Shown here: piece by piece, positions 41,532 to 54,300 of the stretch
Layout: every line of letters starts with the position of its first letter
Numbering within the stretch: position 1 is the first letter of the stretch
NCBI GenBank assembly: GCA_964036045.1
Contig: OZ038389.1
Location: 42,345,119 to 42,409,118, forward strand
DNA from: Eutreptiella sp. 'Long Island Sound 2002'
Taxonomy: Eukaryota > Euglenozoa > Euglenophyceae > Eutreptiales > Eutreptiaceae
DNA length: 64,000 nt
Direction: 5' to 3'
Notes under the pieces: model-generated
Databases searched by the model: none
What the model was told of the DNA's origin: nothing
Seen by the model: only the letters and a program-made list of their open reading frames with translations
Position numbers and translations under genes: made by a program

Positions 41532-42077
41532 GAGTCAGCAGAGCCTGCAAGTACTGGAGAGGAGCCGAAGTGGAAAAAGAGGTGCTATGCCAACGTTTTG
41601 TCGACAGAGCCTGCAAGTACTGGGAGTCAGTGGCAGAAGGAGGTCGAATGCCAGGAGCGGCAGCACCTGCCGGAGGGCCCCACAGTGCCCGGCTCTGAGT
41701 CAACGCCTGCCCAGGCCCCGCCGTACGCCGATGCACCAACGCCTCGATGGAACCCGTTGGCCCCGGATGCAGACCCTGATTGGTACCCCCAATCCCCGCG
41801 GGAGCCTCGCCTGCCACGCCCATCGGATCTGCTGCCGTCCCTCCGCCGCCGCCACAGTCCTTTGAGCGGGAGGAGCAGGAACAGTTGGAGGAAGCGTGGA
41901 AGGCGGAGGAGGAGGAGCGCAGCAGGAGCTGCGGAGCTTCCCGGATTGGCTGGGGCAGGATTTGTTGCGGGCGGAGGAGGAGGCGGAGGATGCCGTGGAT
42001 CTGCTGAGTGGTGAGGACGAGGCCTTCGATGTGGAGGGCAAGGCCGAGGAGGAGGAGGAGAAGGAGGAGGAGGTCAA
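41532..42077 (+). pseudogene. Pro/Glu-rich coding remnant cut off by the inverted duplication
   Basis: Three frames in series look coding: AEPASTGEEPKWKKRCYAN and on to ADPDWYPQSP; then PPPPPQSFEREEQEQLEEAW and KAEEEE; then QQELRSFPDWLGQDLLRAEE and AEDAVDLLSGEDEAFDVEG ending in a Glu/Lys run. EPASTG occurs twice, 60 bp apart. The acidic run stops at 42077, where arm B of the inverted duplication begins, so the open frame beyond that point is antisense EF-hand sequence. The frame changes may be short introns, frameshifts or miscalls. The protein family is unknown. Confidence 0.4.
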
Positions 42078-42202
42078 AGAATGTCTTGTCGTCCATGCCA
42101 CCCATCAAGTCTCCAAAGAAATCATGGAACTCCGCAAGATTCATCCTCTGATCTGCATTCTCGGACTGGCTGAGCTTGCATTTCCAAGCTGCCGACGACC
42201 GC
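42077..42202 (-). pseudogene. Truncated copy of the terminal EF-hand exon
   Basis: Matches 18061-18187, including its acceptor CACATGCAG. The reading is CKLSQSENADQRMNLAEFHD and so on to DDKTFFDL, with Met-Glu to Asp-Leu type changes in the GEMMGG segment (GDLMGG here). At 42077 the homology ends and the last 14 residues and stop of the original are replaced by antisense of the Glu-rich frame (Leu-rich run), so no proper end is left. Confidence 0.85.
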
Positions 42203-43491
42203 CTGCATGTGCAAACAATGGACTGGGCAAACCACCAACGATTCAGGGGCCTTGTGCAACGCAGTACCACAATGCACGGAAAACTCAACGATGTACGGTG
42301 CAACCTGAAACTCTCTGTAGCAGTGACATGCCCTGATCAAGGGGCTGGGGAAGGCTCAATTGTGCCCTGCCCTTGCATTGGGATGCACCACCATTCAGTT
42401 TTTTGCCCCCCCCCCCTCCCCCTGGGACGATGCCCCCGCACAGCGAAAGAAACCCTCAAACCCCCCTTCCAAACCTCCCCTTTCTAAAGTTTCGTCCGAA
42501 GGGGGTTTGAAGCATGTTATCCGATTTCGCGGAACCCCCCTCCACCCCACCCCTGTTGTGGAGCCTGTGCTATCGCCTTATTCCTTCTTCTTTTGCGACC
42601 TGTTGCTACCCCGTTTGGCCATGTCCCCTCGCAAAAGCCCCGGCAAAATCGAGGCAGACATGAAGGGTACGGTCGCGGTATCGTCCACCCATTTTCCAGA
42701 CCTATGGCTGTTTTTCCTTGCATTCCATCTATTTGTTTGCTACTTTGTCGACAGCATGTTAACTGGTGTCAGCTGCCATCATCTGCCTGCAATCATCCAG
42801 CGGTTGCCAACCGCGTTCAACCACCAGCGGTCAGACATTGCTGAGGCGGGGCAGTGGCGTTGTCAAACCCCCCACGGAACAGTTCTGCAAAAAAGGGGGG
42901 GGGGCTTCAAACCTTCACCTCTCATCAGCTCCCTACCCCACCCCTGCTCCACAACAATCAGGGCATGCTCCAGCCGAACTTAAGTCAATCAGCGCATGCC
43001 TCAACAAGACGCAACGCGCAGAGCGGAGTTGGCACTAGACTCCGGCAACCCAGGTCAGGGCCGCCGGATGCGAGGGCTGCTTTGCTCCGCAGGCCGCCGG
43101 ATGCGATGCCTCCCTCCGCCGGAGGTGGTTGAGGTGGAATTCGTGCTGGATGCGCACCAGTTGCATGGCGCTCTCCCGGGCTTAGAAAAAGGCAGCCCAG
43201 CCCCACGCACCACCAACACCCTGCCACAGGCTGCCGGACGCAACTCAAGTCTCTGCCGGAGGCTGCCAAATGTGCTGCCAGGTGCCCGCTGGAGGGTGCC
43301 AGATGCACACAAAAGCTTTGCCAGAGCCTAGCGTCATGGGGGGCCGCCTGTTGAAGTACTAGACCCCAAGCGGGTCGTGGTGTGTGTGTGGTTTGTGGGG
43401 GGTGGGGGGGGGCTGTTGGGGTCGGGTATCTGAACAAGCAGCCCCCCATGCCCAGTGTCAACTCTGGTGCAGAGCCGCAGGTGGCAGCCAC

Positions 43492-43630
43492 CTTGCACGC
43501 TTGTTGTCCAACGCGCCTACGTCCGCCACAACTTTCTGGAGTTCATTCCAATCCAAATACCCGTTGCTGTCGGCGTCCCAGGAGCAGAACAGGTCCCACA
43601 GCGCACATTTCTTCTCGGAGCCCTGGGTTT
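43492..43630 (-). pseudogene. Copy of the second canonical EF-hand exon
   Basis: This 139-nt exon is identical to 12561-12699 but for one base, which changes Arg to Cys before ALWDLFCSWDAD. Acceptor TTTTGCAG and donor GCAAG|GTGGCT are kept. The upstream exons (equivalents of 6516 and 9638) are not in this arm, so on its own it cannot make the full protein. Confidence 0.85.
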
Positions 43631-44547
43631 CTGCAAAATGCAAGGAGGAGATGTGCCCTGCCATCCAGGCAGACGGGTAGACAAGCAGCGGGGCGGGGGC
43701 TGGGGGGTGGGGGGTGGGGTCGCAAGCAGCATTCGCGGTGCTCCTGGTAGCCCCAAGAACGCTGTGCAGCACAAACGCGATTCTGGGCACGGTGTTGCCT
43801 AAAGAGGAATGTGAATAGCATTGGCGATGACTACCCACGGGTTTTGATATAGTAGCGGCAAGCACGGGGCTGGACTGGGGTCCTTCTTCGGGGACTGTGC
43901 CACAAGGGGCACAAACTTTGCATGCTTTTCTGTTTGGCGCAAGTTCAGGATGGAGGAAAAAATTGCCGATTCAATTTTAATTGTGGCGGACCCGAGTTGC
44001 AGGCCACAGCTGAGTCGTTCTTTGTACAAGGGGGCAGGGTGTTCTGTGGAGGTGGACGGGGCGGGGGGTGTGAGGAGCTCTCAGACTGGATTGAGGGAGG
44101 GTTTGTCAAGCCAAACAGCGGGCAGTGCACCCCCATCGGCGGTCCGTTGCCCGGTCAGGAGGTTGCAGGTCTGGGGGCTTGGTCTAGGCTGGATGCGGTG
44201 AGCGTAACACCCCGAGTGGCCTTCATCCACCATTCATACCAAGCTCTTCAGCACATCTGCATGCATCCATCAAACAAACCCGGGGAGGGGGGGCATCAGA
44301 CCGTGGGCAGTACTTTGCCCATCACAAATGTTTCTGTGTGCTGGGGATACAACAGGCGGACAGACATAGGACATACCCCCCCCCCCCTTATAATAGCTAC
44401 AGAAAAGTCCCAAATTAATACAGTCCCTACGCCAACTGTAGCTGAGACAAGTCCGTAGCTTGCGTGGACCACATACATGGTGAGCTGGTGCAAGAAAAGG
44501 GAGTATAATGCACAGATATCCCCAAAATCAGAGCTATGCGGGTTCAA

Positions 44548-45324
44548 GCGGGGGGGGGGGGGGGGGCAGCAACGGGCCATACGCCGACTCCCTCCCACCT
44601 TCCAGCCAATTTTAGGGAGGGGGGGGGTCTGGGGCCAGCTGAAGGGGAGGGGGGCACCCGGACCCCAACATGTATGGCTTAAAATGACCCCCTTATCGCG
44701 ATGAACATTTTTGTGGTATGTATGTTGGCAAAAAAATTTTCCTACCAGGGGCTGGGGGATGGTAGGTGGTACTTGTGCTTTTATGGGCATAGCACCCTGC
44801 CTCATCCCTGCCTTCTCGGGGGCCCAAAAGAGGGCGGAAATGCTACATAACCCTTGCATTCGCGGGGGTCACCAACAAAGGGGACAAAATCAAAGCACAA
44901 CAAAAAAAAAAGGAAACATACAAAAACATTTTTCCATTGTGTGCATGGTCCTGCTCAGGTTCCTGCAGATTGCCCTCACTGGGGGGTTGTAACCATGACC
45001 TTCAATTGCAGCGGCACTGCTTTATCCACTAGGGTATGGGCCAGCTCTAATAGACTTCCGCAAAGGGGTGGTATTGATTGAAAAAACTGAGTACTTTGAG
45101 TATAGATAGACACATGGGGTGAAAACCCATATTTTCACCCTCTACTAGATCAAGCAAATTTTCCTTAGGGTGCCTTCTGCGCCCATGGTCCCGCACTTCC
45201 CAGCCAAATTCCATGAGGGAGGGGGGGTGGGGGTGGGGGGGGGGCTGGTATAAAGGGTCCGGTCCCGGCGAGCCCCCGTGGGTTCAAGTGGGCGAACACT
45301 CAAAACAAATGTGTCCATGACACT
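44548..45324. other. Spacer before the satellite
   Basis: Contains G-runs at about 44548-44563 and 45215-45243, short A-rich segments and the tRNA-like sequence at 44975-45047. No exon was recognised. Confidence 0.5.
44975..45047 (-). other. tRNA-Cys-like sequence (SINE head?)
   Basis: On the - strand, CCCTAGTGGATAAAGCAGTG resembles an A-box and D-arm, CTGCAAT has GCA in the anticodon place, and GGTTACAACCCCCC resembles a B-box. The spacing fits a tRNA. Stems are imperfect, and the sequence runs on into GGGCAATCTGCAGGAACC without a tRNA 3' end, so a tRNA-derived SINE or pseudogene is likely. Confidence 0.4.
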
Positions 45325-45940
45325 GTGCAGCTTGTTTTTGGGCAAACTTGGGCTTCAGCCCGATTGGTTCCAGCAGCCCGGATGCCAAAAAGGAGTGTTT
45401 TTGGGCGCATTCGGGCTTGGGCCCAATTTGGTCCGAACTGCCGAAAAGCCGCAAATGAATGTTTTTGGGCACATTCGGGCTTCGGCCCAATTTGGTCCAA
45501 AAAGCCAGAATGCCAAAAAGGGGTGTTTTTGGGTACATTCGGGCTTGGGCCCAATTTGGTCCGAACTGCCGGAGTGCCGAAAACGAATGCTTTTGGGTAC
45601 ATTCGGGCTTGGGTCCGACTTGGTCCGAACTGCCGGAATGCCGAAAAGGAAGGTTTTTTGGGCACATTCAAGCTCGGGCCCAATTTGGTCCGAACCCCCG
45701 GAAGGCCGAAAACGAATGTTTTTGGGCACGTTCGGGCTTGGGCCCAATTTGGTCCGAACTCCCGTAATGCCAAAAACGAATGCTTTTGGGCACCTTCGGG
45801 CTTGGGCCCAATTTGGTCCGAACTCCCAGAATGCCGAAAACGAATGTTTTTGGGCACATTCGGGCTTGGGCCCAATTTGATCCGAACTCCAGGAAGGCCG
45901 AAAAGGAATGTTTTTTCGGCACATTCAAGCTTGGGCCCAA

Positions 45941-46169
45941 AAGCATTCGTTTTGGGCTCTCCGGGAGTTCGGACCAAATTGGGCCCAAGCCCGAACGTGC
46001 CCAAAAGCATTCGTTTTGGGCTTTCCGGGAGTTCGGACCAAATTGGGCCCAAGCCCGAACGTGCCCAAAAGCATTTGTTTTCGGCGTTCCGGCAGTTCGG
46101 ACCAAATTGGGCCCAAGCCCGAACGTGCCCAAAAACATTCGTTTTCGGCATTCCGGGAGTTTGGGCACA
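45941..46169 (-). repeat. Inverted block inside the satellite
   Basis: About 3.5 units run in the opposite orientation (CCAAGCCCGAACGTGCCCAA, AAGCATTCGTTTTGGGCTCT). The left junction is at a TTGGGCCCAA palindrome (45931-45940), where the unit folds back on itself; the right one is at GGGAGT|TTGGGCAC. On either side the array continues in + orientation. Confidence 0.92.
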
Positions 46170-49100
46170 TTCAGGCTTGGGCCCCATTTGATCCTAACTG
46201 CCAGAAGGCCGAAGAGGAATGTTTTTGGGCACATTCGGGCTTGGGCCCGATTTGGTCCGAACTCCCGGAACGCCGAAAAGGAATGTTTTTGGGCCGAAAA
46301 GGAATGTTTTTGGGCACGTTCGGGCTTGGGCCCACTTTGGTCCGAACTGCCGGAATGCCCGAAACGAATGTTTTTGGGCACATTTGGGCTTGGGCCCAAT
46401 TTGGTCCGAATTGCCAGAAAGCCCAAAACGAATGTTTTTGGGCACATTCGGGCTTGGGCCCAATTTGGTCCGAACTCCCGGAATGCCGAAAACGAATGTT
46501 TTTGGTCACGTTCGGGCTTGGGCCCACTTTGGTCCGAACTGCCGGAATGCGGAAAACGATGGTTTTTTTGGCACATTCAAGCTTGGGCCCAATTTGGTCC
46601 GAACTCCCGGAATGCCCAAAACGAATGTTTTTGGGCACGTTCAGGCTTGGGCCCAATTTGGTCCGAACTCCCGGAATGCCGAAAACGAATGTTTTTGGGC
46701 ACATTCGGGCTGGGGCCCAAATTCGTCCGAACTCCCAGAATGCCGAAAACGAATGCTTTGGGGCACATTCGGGCTTTGGCCCAATTTGATCCGAACTCCC
46801 GGAAAGCCCAAAACGAATGCTTTTGGGCACATTCGGGCTTGGGCCCAATTTGGTCCGAACTCCCGGAGAGCCCAAAACGAATGTTTTTGGGCACATTCGG
46901 GCTTGGGCCCCATTTGATCCGAACTGCCAAAAGGCCGAAAAGGAATGTTTTTGGGCACATTCGGGCTTGGGCCCGATTTGGTCCGAACTCCCGGAACGCC
47001 GAAAAGGAATGTTTTTGGGCACGTTCGGGCTTGGGCCCACTTTGGTCCGAACTGCCGGAATGCCCGAAACGAATGTTTTTGGGCACGTTTAGGCTTGGGC
47101 CCAACTTGGTCCAAACTCCCGGAAACTCAAAACGAATGTTTTTGGGCACATTCGGGCTTGGGCCCAAATTGGTCTGAACTCCCGGAATGCCGAAAACGAA
47201 TGTTTTTGGGCACGTTCGGGCTGGGGCCCAAATTCGTCCGAACTCCCAGAATGCCGAAAACGAATGCTTTTGGGCACATTCGGGCTTTGGCCCAATTTGA
47301 TCCGAACTCCCGGAAAGCCCAAAACGAATGCTTTTGGGCACGTTCGGGCTTGGGCCCAATTTGGTCCGAACTCCCGGAGAGCCCAAAACGAATGTTTTTG
47401 GGCACATTCGGGCTTGGGCCCCATTTGATCCGAACTGCCAAAAGGCCGAAAAGGAATGTTTTTGGGCACATTCGGGCTTGGGCCCGATTTGGTCCGAACT
47501 CCCGGAACGCCGAAAAGGAATGTTTTTGGGCACATTCGGGCTTGGGCCCACTTTGGTCCGAACTGCCGGAATGCCCGAAACGAATGTTTTTGGGCACATT
47601 TGGGCTTGGGCCCAATTTGGTCCGAACTCCCGGAAAGCCCAAAACGAATGTTTTTGGGCACATTCGCGCTTGGGCCCAATTTGGTCCGAACTCCCGGAAT
47701 GCCGAAAACGAATGTTTTTGGTCACGTTCGGGCTTGGGCCCAATTTGGTCCGAACTGCCGGAAAGCCCAAAACGAATGCTTTTGGGCACCTTCGGGCTTG
47801 GGCCCAATTTGGTCAGAACTGCCGGAATGCCCAAAACGAATGTTTTTGGGCACATTCGGGCTTGGGCCCAACTTGGTCCGAACCCCCGGAATGCCGCAAA
47901 CGAATGTTTTTGGGCACATTCGGGCTTGGGCCCAATTTGGTCCGAACTGCCGGAAAGCCCAAAACGAATGCTTTTGGGCACATTCGAGCTTGGGCCCAAC
48001 TTGGTCCGAACTTCCGGAATTCCAAAAACGAATGTTTTTGGGCACATTCGGGCTTGGGCCCAATTTGGTCTGAACTCCCGGAATGCCAAAAACGAATGTT
48101 TTTGGGCACATTCGGGCCTGGGCCCAATTTCGTCCGAACTGCTGGAAAGCCCAAAACAAATTTTTTTGGGCACCTTGGGGCTTGGGCCCAATTTGGTCCG
48201 AACTCCCGGAATGCCGAAAACGAATGTTTTTGGGCACATTCGGGCTTGGGCCCAATTTGGTCCGAACTCCAGGAATGCCGAAAACGAATGTTTTTGGGCA
48301 CGTTCAGGCTTGGGCCCAAATTCGTCCGAACTCCAGGAATGCCGAAAAGGAATGTTTTTGGGCACATTCCGGCTTGGGCCCAATTTGGTCCGAACTCCCG
48401 GAATGCCAAAAACGAATGCTTTTGGGCACATTCGGGCTTGGGCCCAACTTGGTCCGAACTCCCGGAATTCCCAAAACGAATGTTTTTGGGCACAGTCGGG
48501 GTTGGGCCCAATTTGGTCCGAACTCCCGGAAAGCCCAAAACGAATGCTTTTGGGCACATTCGGGCTTGGGCCCAACTTGGTCCGAACTCCCGGAATGCCG
48601 AAAACGAATGTTTTTGGGCACATTCGGGCTTGGGCCCAATTTGGTCCGAACTGCCGGAAAGCTTAAAACGAATGTTTTTCGGCACATTCGGGCTTGGGCC
48701 CAACTTGGTCCGAACTCTCGGAATGCCGAAAACGAATGTTTTTGGGCACATTCGGGCTTGGGCCCAATTTGGTCCGAACTCCCGGAAAGCCCAAAACGAA
48801 TGCTTTTGGGCACATTCGAGCTTGGGCCCAATTTGGTCCGAACTCCCGGAAAGCCCAAAACGAATGTTTTTGGGCACATTCGGGCTTGGGCCCAATTTGG
48901 TCCGAACTCCCGGAAGGCCGAAAACGAATGTTTTTGGGCACATTCTGGCGTGTGCCCAAATTCGTCCGAACTCCCAGAATGCCGAAAAGGAATGTTTTTG
49001 GGCACATTCGGGCTTGGGCCCAATTTGGTCCGAACTCCCGGAATGCCGAAAACGAATGCTTTTGGGCACATTGGGGCTTGGGCCCAACTTGGTCCGAACT

Positions 49101-51329
49101 CCCGGAATTCCCAAAACGAATGCTTTTGGGCACATTCGGGCTTGGGCCCAATTTGGTCCGAACTCCCGGAAAGCCCAAAACGAATGTTTTTGGGCACGTT
49201 CGGGCTTGGGCCCAATTTGGTCGGAGGTCCCGGAATGCCCAAAACGAATGCTTTTGGGCACATTCGGGCTTGGGCCCAATTTGGTCCGAACTCCCGGAAA
49301 CTCAAAACGAATATTTTTGGGCACATTCGGGCTTCGGCCCAAATTGGTCCGATCTCCTGGAATGCCGAAAACGAATGTTTTTGGGCACTTTCGGGCTTGG
49401 GCCCAAATTCGTCCGAACTCCAGGAATGCCGAAAAGGAATGTTTTTGGGCACATTCCGGCTTGGGCCCAATTTGGTCCGAACTCCCGGAATGCCAAAAAC
49501 GAATGCTTTTGGGCACATTCGGGCTTGGGTTCAACTTGGTCCGAACTCCCGGAATGCCCAAAACGAATGCTTTTGGGCATATTCGGGCTTGGGCCCAATT
49601 TGGTCCGATCTCCCGGAAGGCCGAAAACGAATGCTTTTGGGCACATTCGGGCTTGGGCCCAATTTGGTCCGAAGTCCCGGAATGCCCAAAAGTAATGTTT
49701 TTGGGCACATTCGGGCTTGGGCCCAACTTGGTCCGAACTCCCGGAATGCCCGAAACGAATGTTTTTGGGCACGTTCAGGCTTGGGCCCAATTTGGTCCGA
49801 TCTCCCGGAAGGCCGAAAACGAATGCTTTTGGGCACATTCGGGCTTGGGCCCAATTTGGTCCGAAGTCCCGGAATGCCCAAAAGTAATGTTTTTGGGCAC
49901 ATTCGGGCTTGGGCCCAACTTGGTCCGAACTCCCGGAATGCCCGAAACGAATGTTTCTGGGCACGTTCAGGCTTGGGCCCAATTTGGTCCAAACTGCCGG
50001 AAAGCCCAAAACGAATGCTTTTGGGCACATTCGGGCTTGGGCCCAAATTGGTCCGAACTCCCGGAAAGCCCAAAACGAATGTTTTTGGGCACATTCAGGC
50101 TTGGGCCCAATTTGGTCGGAACTCCCGGAAGGCCGAAAACGAATGTTTTTGGGCACATTCTGGCGTGTGCCCAAATTCGTCCGAACTCCAGGAATGCCGA
50201 AAAGGAATGTTTTTGGGCACATTCGGGTTGGGCCCAATTTGGTCCGAACTCCCGGAATGCCGAAAACGAATGCTTTTGGGCACGTTCGGGCTTGGGCCCA
50301 ACTTGGTGCGAACTCGCGGAATTCCCAAAACGAATGCTTTTGGGCACATTCGGGCTTGGGCCCAATTTGGTCCGAACTCCCGGAATGCCCAAAACGAATG
50401 TTTTTGGGCACATTCGGGCTTGGGCCCAATTTGGTCCGAACTCCCGGAAAGCCCAAAACGAATGCTTTTGGGCACATTCGGGCTTGGGCCCAACTTGGTC
50501 CGAACTCCCGGAATTCCCAAAACGTATGCTTTTGGGCACATTCGGGCTTGGGCCCAACTTGGTCCGAACTCTCGGAATGCCCAAAACGAATGTTTTTGGG
50601 CACATTCGGGCTTGGGCCCAATTTGGTCCGAACTCCAGGAATGCCGAAAACGAAAGTTTTTGGGCACATTCGGGCTTGGGCCCAATTTGGTCCGAACTCC
50701 CGGAATGCCGAAAACGAATGCTTTTGGGCACATTCGGGCTTGGGCCCAACTTGGTCTGAACTCCCGGAAAGCCCAAAACGAATGTTTTTGGGCACATTCG
50801 GGCTTGGGCCCCATTTGGTCCGAACTGCCGGAAAGCCCAAAACGAATGCTTTTGGGCACATTCGAGCTAGGGCCCAATTTGGTCCGAACTCCCGGAAAGC
50901 CCAAAACGAATGTTTTTGGGCACATTCAGGCTTGGGCCCAATTTGGTCCGAACTCCCGGAATGCCGAAAACGAATGTTTTTGGGCACATTCGGGCTTGGG
51001 CCCAATTTGGTCCGAACTCCAGGAATACCGAAAACGAATGTTTTTGGGCACATTCGGGCTTGGGCCCAATTTGGTCCGAACTCCCGGAATGCCGAAAACG
51101 AATGCTTTTGGGCACATTCGGGCTTGGGCCCAACTTGGTCCGAACTCTCGGAATTCCCAAAACGAATGCTTTTGGGCACACTCGGGCTTGGGCCCAATTT
51201 GGTCCGAACTCCCGGAATGCCAAAAACGAATGTTTTTGGGCACATTCGGGCCTGGGCCTAATTTCGTCCGAACTGCTGGAAAGCCCAAAACAAATTTTTT
51301 TGGGCACCTTGGGGCTTTGGCCCAATTTG

Positions 51330-54300
51330 GTCCGAACTCCCGGAATGCCGAAAACGAATGTTTTTGGGCACATTCAGGCTTGGGCCCAATTTGGTCCGAA
51401 CTCCAGGAATGCCGAAAAGGAATGTTTTTGGGCACATTCCGGCTTGGGCCCAATTTGGTCCGAACTCCCGGAATGCCAAAAACGAATGCTTTTGGGCACA
51501 TTCGGGCTTGGGCCCAACTTGGTCCGAACTCCCGGAATTCCCAAAACGAATGCTTTTGGGCACATTCGGGCTTGGGCCCAACTTGGTCCGAACTCCCGGA
51601 ATGCCAAAAACGAATGTTTTTGGGCACATTCGGGCTTGGGCCCAATTTGGTCCGAAGTCCCGGAATGCCCAAAAGTAATGCTTTTGGGCACATTCGGGCT
51701 TGGGCCCAACTTGGTCCGAACTCCCGGAATGCCCGAAACGAATGTTTTTGGGCACGTTCAGGCTTGGGCCCAATTTGGTCCGAACTGCCGGAAAGCCCAA
51801 AACGAATGCTTTTGGGCACATTCGGGCTTGGGCCCAAATTGGTCCGAACTCCCGGAAAGCCCAAAACGAATGTTTTTGGGCACATTCAGGCTTGGGCCCA
51901 GTTTGGTCCGAACTCCCGGAAGGCCGAAAACGAATGGTTTTGGGCACACTCTGGCGTGTGCCCAAATTGGTCCGAACTCCAGGAATGCCGAAAACGAATG
52001 TTTTTGGGCACATTCGGGCTTGGGCCCAACTTGGTGCGAACTCGCGGAATTCCCAAAACGAATGCTTTTGGGCACATTCGGGCTTGGGCCCAATTTGGTC
52101 CGAACTCCCGGAATGCCGAAAACGAATGCTTTTGGGCACGTTCGGGCTTGGGCCCAACTTGGTGCGAACTCCCGGAATTCCCAAAACGAATGCTTTTGGG
52201 CACATTCGGGCTTGGGCCCAATTTGGTCCGAACTCCCGGAAAGCCCAAAACGAATGTTTTTGGGCATATTCGGGCTTGGGCCCAACTTGGTCTGAACTCC
52301 CGGAATGCCGAAAACGAATGTTTTTGGGCACATTCGGGCTTGGGCCCAATTTGGTCCGAACTGCCGGAAAGCCCAAAACGAATGCTTTTGGGCACATTCG
52401 AGCTAGGGCCCAATTTGGTCCGAACTCCCGGAAAGCCCAAAACGAATGTTTTTGGGCACATTCGGGCTTGGGCCCAATTTGGTCCGAACTCCCGGAATGC
52501 CGAAAACGAATGTTTTTGGGCACATTCGGGCTTGGGCCCAATTTGGTCCGAACTCCAGGAATGCCGAAAACGAATGTTTTTGGGCACATTCGGGCTTGGG
52601 CCCAATTTGGTCCGAACTCCCGGAATGCCGAAAACGAATGCTTTTGGGCACATTCGGGCTTGGGCCCAACTTGGTCCGAACTCTCGGAATTCCCAAAACG
52701 AATGCTTTTGGGCACACTCGGGCCTGGGCCCAATTTCGTCCGAACTGCTGGAAAGCCCAAAACAAATTTTTTTGGGCACCTTGGGGCTTGGGCCCAATTT
52801 GGTCCGAACTCCCGGAATGCCGAAAACGAATGTTTTTGGGCACATTCGGGCTTGGGCCCAATTTGGTCCGAACTCCCGGAATGCCGAAAACGAATGCTTT
52901 TGGGCACATTCGGGCTTGGGCCCAACTTGGTCCGAACTCTCGGAATTCCCAAAACGAATGTTTTTGGGCACATTCGGGCCTGGGCCCAATTTCGTCCGAA
53001 CTGCTGGAAAGCCCAAAACAAATTTTTTTGGGCACCTTGGGGCTTGGGCCCAATTTGGTCCGAACTCCCGGAATGCCGAAAACGAATGTTTTTGGGCACA
53101 TTCGGGCTTGGGCCCAACTTGGTCCGAACTCCCGGAATGCCAAAAACGAATGTTTTTGGGCACGTTCGGGCTTGGGCCCAAATTCGTCCGAACTCCAGGA
53201 ATGCCGAAAAGGAATGTTTTTGGGCACATTCCGGCTTGGGCCCAATTTGGTCCGAACTCCCGGAATGCCAAAAACGAATGCTTTTGGGCACATTCGGGCT
53301 TGGGCCCAACTTGGTCCGAACTCCCGGAATTCCCAAAACGAATGCTTTTGGGCACATTCGGGCTTGGGCCCAATTTGGTCCGAACTCCCGGAATGCCAAA
53401 AACGAATGTTTTTGGGCACATTCGGGCTTGGGCCCAATTTGGTCCGAAGTCCCGGAATGCCCAAAAGTAATGCTTTTGGGCACATTCGGGCTTGGGCCCA
53501 ACTTGGTCCGAACTCCCGGAATGCCCGAAACGAATGTTTTTGGGCACGTTCAGGCTTGGGCCCAATTTGGTCTGAACTGCCGGAAAGCCCAAAACGAATG
53601 CTTTTGGGCACATTCGGGCTTGGGCCCAAATTGGTCCGAACTCCCGGAAAGCCCAAAACGAATGTTTTTGGGCACATTCAGGCTTGGGCCCAATTTGGTC
53701 CGAACTCCCGGAAGGCCGAAAACGAATGTTTTTGGGCACACTCTGGCGTGTGCCCGAATTGGTCCGAACTCCAGGAATGCCGAAAAGGAATGTTTTTGGG
53801 CACATTCGGGTTGGGCCCAATTTGGTCCGAACTCCCGGAATGCCGAAAACGAATGCTTTTCGGCACGTTCGGGCTTGGGCCCAACTTGGTGCGAACTCGC
53901 GGAATTCCCAAAACGAATGCTTTTGGGCACATTCGGGCTTGGGCCCAACTTGGTCCGAACTCCCGGAATGCCAAAAACGAATGTTTTTGGGCACATTCGG
54001 GCTTGGGCCCAATTTGGTCCGAAGTCCCGGAATGCCCAAAAGTAATGCTTTTGGGCACATTCGGGCTTGGGCCCAACTTGGTCCGAACTCCCGGAATGCC
54101 CGAAACGAATGTTTTTGGGCACGTTCAGGCTTGGGCCCAATTTGGTCCGAACTGCCGGAAAGCCCAAAACGAATGCTTTTGGGCACATTCGGGCTTGGGC
54201 CCAAATTGGTCCGAACTCCCGGAAAGCCCAAAACGAATGTTTTTGGGCACATTCAGGCTTGGGCCCAGTTTGGTCCGAACTCCCGGAAGGCCGAAAACGA

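Larger units (their letters stand above)
42077..44547 (-). repeat. Inverted segmental duplication, arm B
   Basis: The - strand of this block matches the + strand of arm A (11618-18187), without the 905-bp TIR element and the 3.18-kb retroelement. One end lies in a G15-type run at about 44548, the other at TCAAAGAATG in a Glu-rich frame. The arm carries the last two EF-hand exons and the right half of the 11.35-kb MITE. Differences from arm A are scattered substitutions and small indels. Confidence 0.92.
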
